From: Phyllobacterium sp. YR531
GTDB taxonomy: Bacteria > Pseudomonadota > Alphaproteobacteria > Rhizobiales > Rhizobiaceae
NCBI RefSeq assembly: GCF_000282595.1
Contig: NZ_AKIZ01000022.1
Span: forward strand, 494,833 to 558,832
Length of the DNA stretch: 64,000 bases
Direction: 5' to 3'
The translations under genes and the position numbers were made by a program. The notes under the pieces were generated by a model, which was given only the letters and a program-made list of their open reading frames with translations, searched no databases and was not told the DNA's origin. Below, piece by piece: positions 44,801 to 53,625 of the stretch. Positions within the stretch are counted from its first letter, which is position 1. Every line of letters starts with the position of its first letter.

Positions 44801-45694
44801 ATGTCTGTCAGCTCCGTTCCAACGAAACTCGTTCAACCCGTAAAAGCACAAGGGGAAGTCGTGACGCTTGCCGTTTCTGCGCACAAGCCTGTACGCAGAT
44901 TGCTGCCTCAGTGGCTTTCATCGGCGGCAGCGCATGTCTTTCCGCCACTGGTTACACTCCTTTTCCTCCTGATATTCTGGGAGATTGTCTGTTCTTCTCC
45001 AACCGCAAGTGTCCCGCCGCCATCGCGCGTTGTCTCCGAGACCTGGGAACTCATCGTTCATCCGTTCTACGTTGGACAGGGTGTCGATCAGGGATTGTTT
45101 TGGCATGTCTTCGCAAGCCTCAAGAGAGTTGCGCTCGGATATTGTCTCGCTGCGTTTGCAGGCATTGCGCTTGGCGTACTTGTTGGTCAAAGCGAATGGG
45201 CCATGCGCGGGCTCGATCCGATCTTTCAGGTTCTGCGAACCGTCCCGCCGCTCGCCTGGCTGCCCTTGTCTCTGGCAGCGTTTAAAGACGGTAATCCATC
45301 AGCGATCTTTGTAATTTTCATTACTGCCATATGGCCAATCATCATCAACACCGCGGTCGGTATCCGCAATATTCCGCAGGACTACCAGAACGTAGCGAAG
45401 GTACTGCGGCTTAACCAGCTTGAGTACTTTGCAAAGATCATGATCCCGGCGGCAGCGCCCTACATTTTTACGGGTCTTCGCATCGGCATCGGACTTTCCT
45501 GGCTGGCGATTGTCGCGGCGGAAATGCTGATCGGCGGGGTGGGAATCGGGTTCTTCATCTGGGATGCGTGGAACTCCTCGCGCATCAGCGACATCATCCT
45601 GGCGCTCATCTATGTCGGTATCGTCGGATATCTCCTTGATCGTCTAATTGCCTTCATCGCCAAGGCTGTCACCCGCAACACGGCAAGCGCCTGA
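44801..45694 (+). CDS. nrtB: Nitrate ABC transporter permease
   Basis: A 297-residue BPD-type permease with about six membrane spans. The EAA-loop region is IPQDYQNVAKVLRLNQLEYF, followed by KIMIPAAAPYIFTGLRIGIG. The ATG at 44801 follows AGGAGACAG. It sits between binding-protein and ATPase genes of the same transporter. Confidence 0.93.
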   Translation: MSVSSVPTKLVQPVKAQGEVVTLAVSAHKPVRRLLPQWLSSAAAHVFPPLVTLLFLLIFWEIVCSSPTASVPPPSRVVSETWELIVHPFYVGQGVDQGLFWHVFASLKRVALGYCLAAFAGIALGVLVGQSEWAMRGLDPIFQVLRTVPPLAWLPLSLAAFKDGNPSAIFVIFITAIWPIIINTAVGIRNIPQDYQNVAKVLRLNQLEYFAKIMIPAAAPYIFTGLRIGIGLSWLAIVAAEMLIGGVGIGFFIWDAWNSSRISDIILALIYVGIVGYLLDRLIAFIAKAVTRNTASA

Positions 45695-45704
45695 GGAATT
45701 CATC

Positions 45705-46502
45705 ATGGCAAAACCTTATCTTTCACTTGAGCAGATCGACATGGTGTTCAGCCGTGGCGGTGCAACAACACAGGTGCTCAATCAAGTCTCGCTTACGGTC
45801 GGGAAAGGAGAGTTCCTGTCAATCATCGGCCATTCCGGATGCGGAAAATCGACACTGCTTAATATTGTTGCAGGTCTTACACGGGCCACACGGGGCGTCG
45901 TATTTCTGGAGGGTGATGTCGTCGATACGCCGGGGCCGGATAGGGCCGTCGTTTTTCAGAACCATTCTCTCCTGCCTTGGCTTACAACCTATGAGAACGT
46001 GAAGCTGGCGGTCGATAAAGTATTTTCTCCGACGAAAAGCCGCGCTGAGCGGCATGAATGGACAATGCGTAATCTTGAACTTGTGCAGATGGTACATGCC
46101 AAGGATAAGCGTCCATCGGAAATATCCGGCGGCATGAAACAACGGGTGGGCATTGCGCGCGCATTGGCAATGAAACCAAAAGTTCTCTTGCTTGACGAAC
46201 CCTTCGGTGCGCTTGACGCGCTGACACGTGCACACTTGCAGGATCAGGTGATGCAGATCCATGCAGAGCTTGCAAATACAGTGCTGATGATCACGCACGA
46301 TATAGACGAAGCGGTTCTCCTTTCAGATCGCATCGTGATGATGACCAATGGCCCGTCGGCAAAAATCGGTGAGATACTTGAAGTGCCGCTTGAACGACCG
46401 CGTCGTCGCATCGAGCTGGCTACGGATGCGCCTTATATCCGCTGCCGCTCATCAGTGATGAAATTCTTGTACGAACGTCATCGTCTTGTGGAGGCCGCAT
46501 AA
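45705..46502 (+). CDS. nrtD: Nitrate ABC transporter ATPase
   Basis: A 265-residue ATPase: Walker A GHSGCGKST, Q-loop VVFQNHSLLPWLTTYENV (typical of nitrate/sulfonate/taurine importers), signature ISGGMKQRVGIARAL, Walker B VLLLDEPFGALDALT, H-loop ITHDIDEAVLLSDRI. It lacks the NrtA-like C-terminal regulatory domain found in cyanobacterial NrtC. The stop overlaps nirB by one base. Confidence 0.92.
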   Translation: MAKPYLSLEQIDMVFSRGGATTQVLNQVSLTVGKGEFLSIIGHSGCGKSTLLNIVAGLTRATRGVVFLEGDVVDTPGPDRAVVFQNHSLLPWLTTYENVKLAVDKVFSPTKSRAERHEWTMRNLELVQMVHAKDKRPSEISGGMKQRVGIARALAMKPKVLLLDEPFGALDALTRAHLQDQVMQIHAELANTVLMITHDIDEAVLLSDRIVMMTNGPSAKIGEILEVPLERPRRRIELATDAPYIRCRSSVMKFLYERHRLVEAA

Positions 46503-48961
46503 TGACAGCGCTCAAACAGAAACTAGTCGTCATCGGCAACGGCATGGCACCGGGCCGCGCGCTGGAGCACCTGCTGGAGTTGGCACCCGACGCCTATGAG
46601 ATTGTTATCTTCAATGCGGAGCCCAGGGTAAACTACGACAGGATCATGCTTTCGCCGGTGCTTTCCGGAGAGAAGGAGTTTGAAGAAATCATTATCCATG
46701 GTGATGGCTGGTACATCAAGCATGGCATCACTCTCTATAAGGGCCACACGGTCGTCAACATTGACCGCGAAGCAAAGACTGTCACCTCCGATGCAGGCAC
46801 CACGGAATCCTATGACAAGCTTCTCATCGCAACTGGTTCGGTCCCATTTATCCTGCCGCTGCCGGGGAAAGACCTTCCCGGCGTCCTGACCTATCGCGAT
46901 CTCGACGATGTCAATGCCATGCTGCTTGCAGCACAATCGCGAGCAAGAGCCATCGTGATTGGTGGCGGGTTACTTGGGCTGGAGGCTGCTGCTGGCCTTG
47001 CTTCACGCGGCATGGAAGTGACCGTACTGCATGTCATGCCGACCTTGATGGAACGGCAGCTTGATCCTGCTGCCGGTTACCTGCTTGAGAAAGCCGTCGA
47101 GGCACGTGGTATCAGGGTTATTACAAAAGCCAATACCAAGGAGATTATTGGCAACGGCAAGGTTGAGGGCGTCGTTCTGGCCGACGGTACGATTTTGCCT
47201 GCTGATCTGGTTGTCATGGCAGTGGGAATAAGGCCAAACGGAGCTTTGGCCAAAGATGCAGGACTGGAGATCAATCGGGGCATTGTTACCGATGCCGGCA
47301 TGTGCACCTCGGAGCCCGGTATATATTCCATCGGCGAATGCGCCGAGGTTGGTGGACAATGTTACGGCCTTGTCGCCCCATTATACGAAATGGCGCGCGT
47401 CGTTGCTGCACAACTGGCTGGCGATACCAGTGCAGCCTTTGTCCATAGCGAAACCCCGACCAAACTGAAAGTTACGGGCATAAATCTGTTTTCTGTCGGC
47501 GATCTTGGCGAGGGCGACGACCGGCAGGAGATCGTACTGCGCGATGCAGCCGCCGGCGTTTACAAGCGCCTTGTCCTGAAGAACGACCGGATCATCGGAA
47601 CCGTGCTTTATGGTGAAACATCCGATGGTGCGTGGTTTCATGATCTGACCAAAAAACGTACCGATATTTCGGAAATGCGCGAAACCCTGATTTTTGGCCA
47701 ATCCTATCAGGGAGGGTCGCCTCTGGACCCTATGGCGGCCGTTGCAGCCTTGCCGGATGATGCGGAAATCTGCGGCTGCAACGGCGTATGCAAAGGAAAA
47801 ATTACAGGCGCCATCACGTCCAAAGGGCTACTGTCCCTTGATGATGTTCGTGCGCATACCAAGGCATCCGCTTCGTGCGGCAGTTGTACAGGCCTGGTCG
47901 AGCAACTGCTGACCCTTTCATTGGGCGACAAGTACAATCCGTCAGCCGTTACACCAATGTGCGGCTGCACTGATCTTGGTCATGATGATGTACGCCGCTT
48001 GATCAAAGCCAAGGGTTTGAAGACCATCCCCGCAGTGATGCAGGAGCTTCAATGGAAGACATCCTGCGGTTGTGCCAAATGTCGCCCGGCGTTGAACTAT
48101 TATCTGGTCTCGGACTGGCCGGATGAATATGCCGATGACTATCAGTCGCGCTTCATCAATGAACGGGTACACGCGAATATCCAGAAGGACGGCACCTACT
48201 CCGTGGTTCCCCGTATGTGGGGCGGAATGACGAATTCAACAGAGTTGCGCGCAATAGCCGACGTTGTCGACAAATTCGAAATTCCTGCTGTTAAAGTAAC
48301 GGGTGGCCAGCGTATCGATATGCTGGGAATCAAGAAAGAAGACCTGCCCGCAGTTTGGGCCGATCTTGGCAAAGCCGGCTTCGTATCGGGTCAAGCCTAT
48401 GCGAAGGGTCTGCGTACCGTCAAAACCTGCGTCGGGACCGACTGGTGCCGCTTTGGTACGCAGGATTCAACCGGCTTGGGTATCCGTATCGAAAAATTCA
48501 TGTGGGGGTCATGGACTCCGGCCAAGCTTAAAATGGGCGTATCCGGCTGCCCTCGAAACTGTGCGGAAGCCACCTGCAAGGACATCGGAATTATCTGCGT
48601 GGATTCCGGTTATGAAATTCATTTCGCCGGTGCAGCAGGTCTCGATATCAAGGGTACAGAAGTGCTCGGTCTCGTCAGGACGGAAGACGAGGCGCTGGAG
48701 CACGTTGTAGCTCTTACACAAATGTATCGCGAGCAGGCCCGTTATCTGGAGCGTATTTATAAATGGGCCAAGCGCGTAGGCATAGAAGAGATCCGCCGCC
48801 AGATCATGAATGACGCGGAAAAGCGCAAGGCGTTTTTTGAAAGGTTCGTTTTCAGCCAGAAATTCGCGCAGGTAGATCCTTGGTCCGAACGCGTATCGGG
48901 CTTGGACAAACATGAGTTCCGGCCAATGGCAACGATTGGCTATGCACAGGCAGCGGAGTAA
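46502..48961 (+). CDS. nirB: Assimilatory nitrite reductase, large subunit
   Basis: An 819-residue NAD(P)H-dependent siroheme enzyme reducing nitrite to ammonium. N-terminal FAD/NAD domain: VVIGNGMAPGRALEHLL and AIVIGGGLLGLEAAAGLA. Two BFD-like [2Fe-2S] segments: CGCNGVCKGKI ... CGSCTGLVEQLL, then CGCTDLG ... CGCAKCRPALNYYL. The C-terminal siroheme/[4Fe-4S] region has CVGTDWCRFGTQDSTGLG and SGCPRNCAEATC. Full length for the family. nirD follows after 4 bases. Confidence 0.96.
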   Translation: MTALKQKLVVIGNGMAPGRALEHLLELAPDAYEIVIFNAEPRVNYDRIMLSPVLSGEKEFEEIIIHGDGWYIKHGITLYKGHTVVNIDREAKTVTSDAGTTESYDKLLIATGSVPFILPLPGKDLPGVLTYRDLDDVNAMLLAAQSRARAIVIGGGLLGLEAAAGLASRGMEVTVLHVMPTLMERQLDPAAGYLLEKAVEARGIRVITKANTKEIIGNGKVEGVVLADGTILPADLVVMAVGIRPNGALAKDAGLEINRGIVTDAGMCTSEPGIYSIGECAEVGGQCYGLVAPLYEMARVVAAQLAGDTSAAFVHSETPTKLKVTGINLFSVGDLGEGDDRQEIVLRDAAAGVYKRLVLKNDRIIGTVLYGETSDGAWFHDLTKKRTDISEMRETLIFGQSYQGGSPLDPMAAVAALPDDAEICGCNGVCKGKITGAITSKGLLSLDDVRAHTKASASCGSCTGLVEQLLTLSLGDKYNPSAVTPMCGCTDLGHDDVRRLIKAKGLKTIPAVMQELQWKTSCGCAKCRPALNYYLVSDWPDEYADDYQSRFINERVHANIQKDGTYSVVPRMWGGMTNSTELRAIADVVDKFEIPAVKVTGGQRIDMLGIKKEDLPAVWADLGKAGFVSGQAYAKGLRTVKTCVGTDWCRFGTQDSTGLGIRIEKFMWGSWTPAKLKMGVSGCPRNCAEATCKDIGIICVDSGYEIHFAGAAGLDIKGTEVLGLVRTEDEALEHVVALTQMYREQARYLERIYKWAKRVGIEEIRRQIMNDAEKRKAFFERFVFSQKFAQVDPWSERVSGLDKHEFRPMATIGYAQAAE

Positions 48962-48965
48962 GGCG

Positions 48966-49298
48966 ATGAGCAACTGGATTACCATAGGCTCGATAAACGA
49001 CATTCCCCGCCGCGGTGCCCGCTGCGTCATGACCCCACAAGGCAAGATTGCGGTCTTTCGCACAATGGAAGATCAGGTCTTTGCCATTGACGACCACTGT
49101 CCGCACAAAGGAGGCCCTTTAAGCCAGGGCATCGTGCACGGCGCATCGGTTACATGCCCCCTGCATAACTGGGTCATTTCGCTGGAAACAGGCAAAGCAC
49201 TGGGTGCGGATGAGGGTAGTGTCCGAACCATCCCGCTCAAGCTGGATGGTACCAGCATTCTTGCTCATCTGGAAACGACGGCTGTTGCAGCAGAATGA
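48966..49298 (+). CDS. nirD: Nitrite reductase, small (Rieske-like) subunit
   Basis: A 110-residue protein with the Rieske fold: IDDHCPHKGGPLSQGIVHG and VTCPLHNWVISLETG contain C-x-H and C-x2-H metal ligands. (Some NirD proteins lack the cluster; this one keeps all four residues.) The ATG at 48966 follows AAGGCG. It overlaps nasA by 4 bases (ATGA). Confidence 0.93.
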   Translation: MSNWITIGSINDIPRRGARCVMTPQGKIAVFRTMEDQVFAIDDHCPHKGGPLSQGIVHGASVTCPLHNWVISLETGKALGADEGSVRTIPLKLDGTSILAHLETTAVAAE

Positions 49299-51958
49299 TG
49301 AATCATGAACCAACCATGACCCGCACCACTTGCCCTTATTGCGGAGTGGGTTGCGGCGTTCTCGCCACCAAGGAGGAGAGCGGAACCATCGGCATCAAGG
49401 GTGATCCCCTGCATCCTGCCAATTTCGGGCGCCTTTGCTCGAAGGGTTCCGCTCTTGGCGAGACTGTTGATCTCGAAGGACGATTGCTCCGGCCTCAAGT
49501 CTCGGGAAGAAATGCAAGTTGGGACGACGCATTGGACTTGGTAGCCAGTCGTTTCTCCGAGGCTGTCCGGCAGCACGGTCCCGACAGCGTCGCCTTTTAC
49601 GTTTCAGGACAACTGCTCACCGAAGATTACTACGTCGCAAACAAGCTGATGAAAGGATTTATCGGTTCAGCCAACATCGATACCAATTCACGTCTGTGCA
49701 TGTCCTCTTCAGTTGCAGGTCACATGCGTGCATTCGGTTCAGATACCGTTCCCGGGACATATGAGGATTTGGAACTTGCGGACCTTGTTGTTCTTACAGG
49801 GTCCAATCTGGCGTGGTGCCATCCTGTTCTTTACCAGCGGCTGATTGCTGCCAAAACGACGCGGCCGCAGATGCAGATTGTGGTCATCGATCCACGCAGG
49901 ACCATGACAGCCGATATTGCCGATATGCACCTTGCTATCCGCCCGGATGGGGATGTTGCGTTGTTTATGGGCCTGCTTGGATTTTTGGCAGGAACGTCAG
50001 CGATTGATCAGGAATATATAGACACCCACACGAGTGGGTTCATGGCCGCCGTTAACGCTGCGCGTCAATTAAGCATGGCTGATCTGGTTCATAAAACGGG
50101 CTTGGATAAGCGGCAACTCGGTGCCTTCTTTACGCTCTTTGAGAGAATGCAAAAAACTGTCACCTGCTATAGCCAGGGCGTGAACCAATCCGTTTCGGGA
50201 ACGGACAAGGTAAACGCAATTATCAATTGCCACCTGGCAACTGGTCGCATCGGGCGCCCCGGCATGGGGCCGTTTTCGCTGACGGGCCAGCCAAATGCCA
50301 TGGGGGGACGCGAGGTCGGCGGGCTGGCCAATATGCTCGCCGCTCACATGTCGATTGCGAGTGTTGAAGACCGCAACAGGGTACGGTCTTTTTGGAATTC
50401 ACCAGACATTGCCTCCAAACCGGGTTTGAAGGCGGTGGATATGTTTCAGGCGGTGGCAGACGGTCGAATACGAGCAATCTGGATCATGGCGACCAACCCC
50501 ATCGTATCCATGCCTGATGCAGATGCTGTCAAGGCAGCCATCAAAGCTTGCCCGTTTGTCGTTGTATCTGACATCGTTCAAACCGATACAAGCCGCCACG
50601 CACATGTCTTGCTGCCATCCCTTGGATGGGGAGAAAAAAACGGAACTGTCACCAATTCCGAGCGAAGAATTTCCCGTCAGAGGCCATTTCTATCCGCGCC
50701 CGGTGATGCCAAAGCGGACTGGTGGCAATTGGCTCAAGTGGGTCGAAAAATGGGGTTCGGAGCTGCTTTTCAGTATGAATCACCTGAAGAAATATTTGCC
50801 GAACATGCCGCTCTTTCTGCTTACGAAAACCGGGGTACGCGCGATTTTGATATTGGTGCCTACGCGCAAATCGACAAAAAAACCTATGAAACGCTAGCGC
50901 CGGTGCAGTGGCCGCAACCGCGAGCAGCATCAGATCAGACAATACGATTCTTCGGAAATGGTGGATTCTTTCACCCTGACCGGAAGGCACGATTTATCGC
51001 AGTGCAGGCAAAAACGAGCGAAAGGACTGGAAATCTTTTCCCGCTGACACTCAATACCGGCCGTATACGGGATCAGTGGCATACGATGACACGTACCGGT
51101 AAAAGCGCTCGGCTTGCAGCTCATATTGCCGAGCCTTTTGCGGAAATCCACCCCAGCGATGCCGAAGACCTTGGAGTTGCAAGCGCTGACCTTGTGGAAC
51201 TGGAGAGCACATATGGCACGATCATCGTCAGGGCTTCGGTGACAAACCGGCAGATGCGCGGCAGTGTTTTTGTGCCTATGCATTGGAATGATAATTTTGC
51301 TGCCAAGGCCCGTGTCGACACTTTGGTAGCTCCTCTTGTGGACCCCATTTCGGGGCAGCCAGCACTGAAAACCGGCACTGTGGTGGCACGAAAATTTGCC
51401 GTTGCAAGCTATGGCTTTGCGGTTTCCACGGCAAAGCCGATGAATATTAATCTCGCCTATTGGGCATTGGCAAAGGCGCAAGGCGGATGGCGGATCGAAT
51501 TCGCCGACAATGAAACTGCTGACTGGACGCAATGGGCGCGTGCAACGTTCGGCATTCCGGCAGGTATCGAACCGTTGGGCTATCACGACAGGCAATCGGG
51601 CGATTTCCGCTTGGCATTTTTCGACGAGGGCAAACTGCTGGCGGCCCTGTTTACAGCAACCAAACCAGTGGTAGTGGCGCGGAGCTGGATGATTGAACAG
51701 CTCTCGTGTTCTCACGCGGATTTATCAAAGCGCTTTTCAATCATCGCAGGCCGCCCTGGAGACACAAGCGCTGACCCGGGAGCCAGCGTCTGTTCCTGTT
51801 TTAGTGTCGGTGTAAACCAGATCATTTCAGCCGTTCGCAGTGGGTGCACCACCGTAGCTGCTGTTGGGGCAGCGACTGGGGCAGGAACCAATTGCGGTTC
51901 CTGCCGAACCGAAATCAGGGGGATCATTGATGGATGCAATGCGGTGGCCGCTGAATGA
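49295..51958 (+). CDS. nasA: Assimilatory nitrate reductase catalytic subunit
   Basis: An 887-residue molybdopterin enzyme reducing nitrate to nitrite. The N-terminal [4Fe-4S] site is C13-C16-C20-C48 (TTCPYCGVGCG ... RLCSKG). Mo-domain landmarks: NSRLCMSSSVAGHMRAFGSD, ATNPIVSMPDA, NTGRIRDQWHTMTRTGKS, FVPMHWNDNFA. The C-terminus (about 825-875) holds a BFD-like [2Fe-2S] segment, CSCFSVGVNQIISAVRSG with GTNCGSCRTEIRG, for electron entry. A start at 49316 is also possible. No separate NADH reductase subunit gene is adjacent. Confidence 0.95.
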   Translation: MMNHEPTMTRTTCPYCGVGCGVLATKEESGTIGIKGDPLHPANFGRLCSKGSALGETVDLEGRLLRPQVSGRNASWDDALDLVASRFSEAVRQHGPDSVAFYVSGQLLTEDYYVANKLMKGFIGSANIDTNSRLCMSSSVAGHMRAFGSDTVPGTYEDLELADLVVLTGSNLAWCHPVLYQRLIAAKTTRPQMQIVVIDPRRTMTADIADMHLAIRPDGDVALFMGLLGFLAGTSAIDQEYIDTHTSGFMAAVNAARQLSMADLVHKTGLDKRQLGAFFTLFERMQKTVTCYSQGVNQSVSGTDKVNAIINCHLATGRIGRPGMGPFSLTGQPNAMGGREVGGLANMLAAHMSIASVEDRNRVRSFWNSPDIASKPGLKAVDMFQAVADGRIRAIWIMATNPIVSMPDADAVKAAIKACPFVVVSDIVQTDTSRHAHVLLPSLGWGEKNGTVTNSERRISRQRPFLSAPGDAKADWWQLAQVGRKMGFGAAFQYESPEEIFAEHAALSAYENRGTRDFDIGAYAQIDKKTYETLAPVQWPQPRAASDQTIRFFGNGGFFHPDRKARFIAVQAKTSERTGNLFPLTLNTGRIRDQWHTMTRTGKSARLAAHIAEPFAEIHPSDAEDLGVASADLVELESTYGTIIVRASVTNRQMRGSVFVPMHWNDNFAAKARVDTLVAPLVDPISGQPALKTGTVVARKFAVASYGFAVSTAKPMNINLAYWALAKAQGGWRIEFADNETADWTQWARATFGIPAGIEPLGYHDRQSGDFRLAFFDEGKLLAALFTATKPVVVARSWMIEQLSCSHADLSKRFSIIAGRPGDTSADPGASVCSCFSVGVNQIISAVRSGCTTVAAVGAATGAGTNCGSCRTEIRGIIDGCNAVAAE

Positions 51959-51974
51959 ACCAGAGGAGACGCAC

Positions 51975-53072
51975 ATGATGCCTCGGGTATCCCATTTGGC
52001 AAAATTGCCGATATTCTGGAATCTGGAAGGACAACGTGTCATCGTTGCCGGAGGATCGGATGCGGCAGCCTGGAAAGCCGAATTGCTGGCGGCATGCGGC
52101 GCGGTTGTGCACATCCACGCCGATACCTTATCGGATAGCTTTACACACCTTGTCTGTAGTTCTCCAGGATCGAAGCGGCCAACCTATATTCATCATGCGC
52201 GAGCTTGCACGATTGCAGATTTAGCAGGGGCCTCGCTGGCGGTTGGTGACTTTGAAAATGAGAACGATGCCAGGCTTTTTCTCGACGCGGGCATTGCAGC
52301 GGGCGTTCCCGTGAACATTATCGACAAGCCGGCATTCTGCCAGTTTCAATTTGGGTCAATCGTCAATCGCTCGCCTGTAATCGTCTCGATATCGACGGAC
52401 GGTGCATCGCCCATTCTTGCTCAGGCTATTAGGCGCAGAATTGAAGCGATACTGCCTGATTCCCTACAGCTTTGGGCGGCAATGGCCCAATCATTACGCG
52501 GGAAAATAAACGAGTGGCTGGAGACAGGGCAATCCCGCCGACGTTTCTGGGAAGGGTTTGTCGATCGCGTCTTTGCCGGAGCTCCAGATGAGCGTGCGCT
52601 GCCGGACCTACTTGCGGCTGCCGCAAAGGGGGGCGCCCCCGCCATGCGCTGTGGCAAGATTACCTTCGTTCTTGCCGGACCGGGCGATCCCGAACTGCTG
52701 ACGTTAAAGGCCATTCGTGCGTTGCAGGCTGCTGACGTCGTTCTTTATGGAGCGCGAATACCTCATGGGATGCTGGAGTTGGCGCGACGTGAGGCACTCA
52801 GACTTACCGCTGACCAGTCTGCTGGAAAAATGGTTGACCGCATTGTTGGCTTTTTGGGAAAGGGCAAGAACATTGTCCGAATGGAACTGAGTGATCCTGC
52901 TGGCAATCGCCGCTTACGCGACGAAATTTACCAACTTGATCAAATTGGGGTAGAGGGGTCTGTAGTTCCAGGGCTGCCCGCGGGGCGCACAGAAATTCCC
53001 TTCCGCGCACGGAACACGCGCACTTCACTGAAAGCCGGAATTCAGCACATCGCAAACAGGCCGGGGGCATAA
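51975..53072 (+). CDS. cysG: Siroheme-synthase-like protein with a shortened C-terminal domain
   Basis: A 365-residue protein from the ATG at 51975 (GGAGA upstream). The N-terminal ~220 residues resemble the precorrin-2 dehydrogenase/ferrochelatase part of CysG: LPIFWNLEGQRVIVAGGSD, VPVNIIDKPAFCQFQFGSIV, SPVIVSISTDGASPILAQAI. The methyltransferase (SUMT) part begins normally (FVLAGPGDPELLTLKAIRAL) but is only ~140 residues instead of ~250, and the GGDPFIFGRG motif is replaced by SDPAGNRRLRDE. It supplies siroheme for NirB at least through its first half; methylation is probably done by another enzyme. A gene for CysG in a nas operon is expected. Confidence 0.8.
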   Translation: MMPRVSHLAKLPIFWNLEGQRVIVAGGSDAAAWKAELLAACGAVVHIHADTLSDSFTHLVCSSPGSKRPTYIHHARACTIADLAGASLAVGDFENENDARLFLDAGIAAGVPVNIIDKPAFCQFQFGSIVNRSPVIVSISTDGASPILAQAIRRRIEAILPDSLQLWAAMAQSLRGKINEWLETGQSRRRFWEGFVDRVFAGAPDERALPDLLAAAAKGGAPAMRCGKITFVLAGPGDPELLTLKAIRALQAADVVLYGARIPHGMLELARREALRLTADQSAGKMVDRIVGFLGKGKNIVRMELSDPAGNRRLRDEIYQLDQIGVEGSVVPGLPAGRTEIPFRARNTRTSLKAGIQHIANRPGA

Positions 53073-53073
53073 G

Positions 53074-53409
53074 ATGGCTATGTATCAACTTGTGCCATTT
53101 TTGCTCAGTTTGGTTATTTGCCTTACTTTACCAAGTTTTCAAGCAATGTTCAGTACCTCCAGAACAGCGACATTTTCGACTGCAAGAACAACGGTGGCCG
53201 CCGCTTTGGGCATATCCAGTGCGGGGCTGGCCATAACCGGCCTTACCACCGCCAACGGTGGCATTGTCATATTGCTTGGAATTTTACTGGCAGCGGTCAC
53301 CAAGCAATATGCTCAGCACTCGTCACTAAAAATTGCCGCGGCTTTTCTCATGTTCCTTTTGTATGTGCGATATGGTGCTTTATTTCCGGCTTCCATCCAA
53401 CCTGGATGA
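53074..53409 (+). CDS. Small membrane protein at the end of the nitrate operon
   Basis: A 111-residue protein with hydrophobic segments at ~6-24, ~40-58, ~62-78 and ~88-100 and no known domain. The ATG is 1 base after the cysG stop, so it is co-translated. Its role is unknown; a transport or assembly partner of the nitrate system is possible. Confidence 0.55.
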   Translation: MAMYQLVPFLLSLVICLTLPSFQAMFSTSRTATFSTARTTVAAALGISSAGLAITGLTTANGGIVILLGILLAAVTKQYAQHSSLKIAAAFLMFLLYVRYGALFPASIQPG

Positions 53410-53625
53410 TCATCTCAATCTCTGAGCTCCATTCTACGTCGATTATGCGCTGATTTTCTGCAACCGAGTCGCGGTGGTGCCTCTCAATCTCCTCGATGCT
53501 GTAATTTTTTAACAACAAGAGTCCCAAACGGGTGCGCCGGGTCGTCTTCAGGACAAGCGGGAATAATTTCGCCGCTTGTTTGTCGTGATCGTGACGCCTT
53601 GAACGTCGCTGGAGTGGGGACTTCC

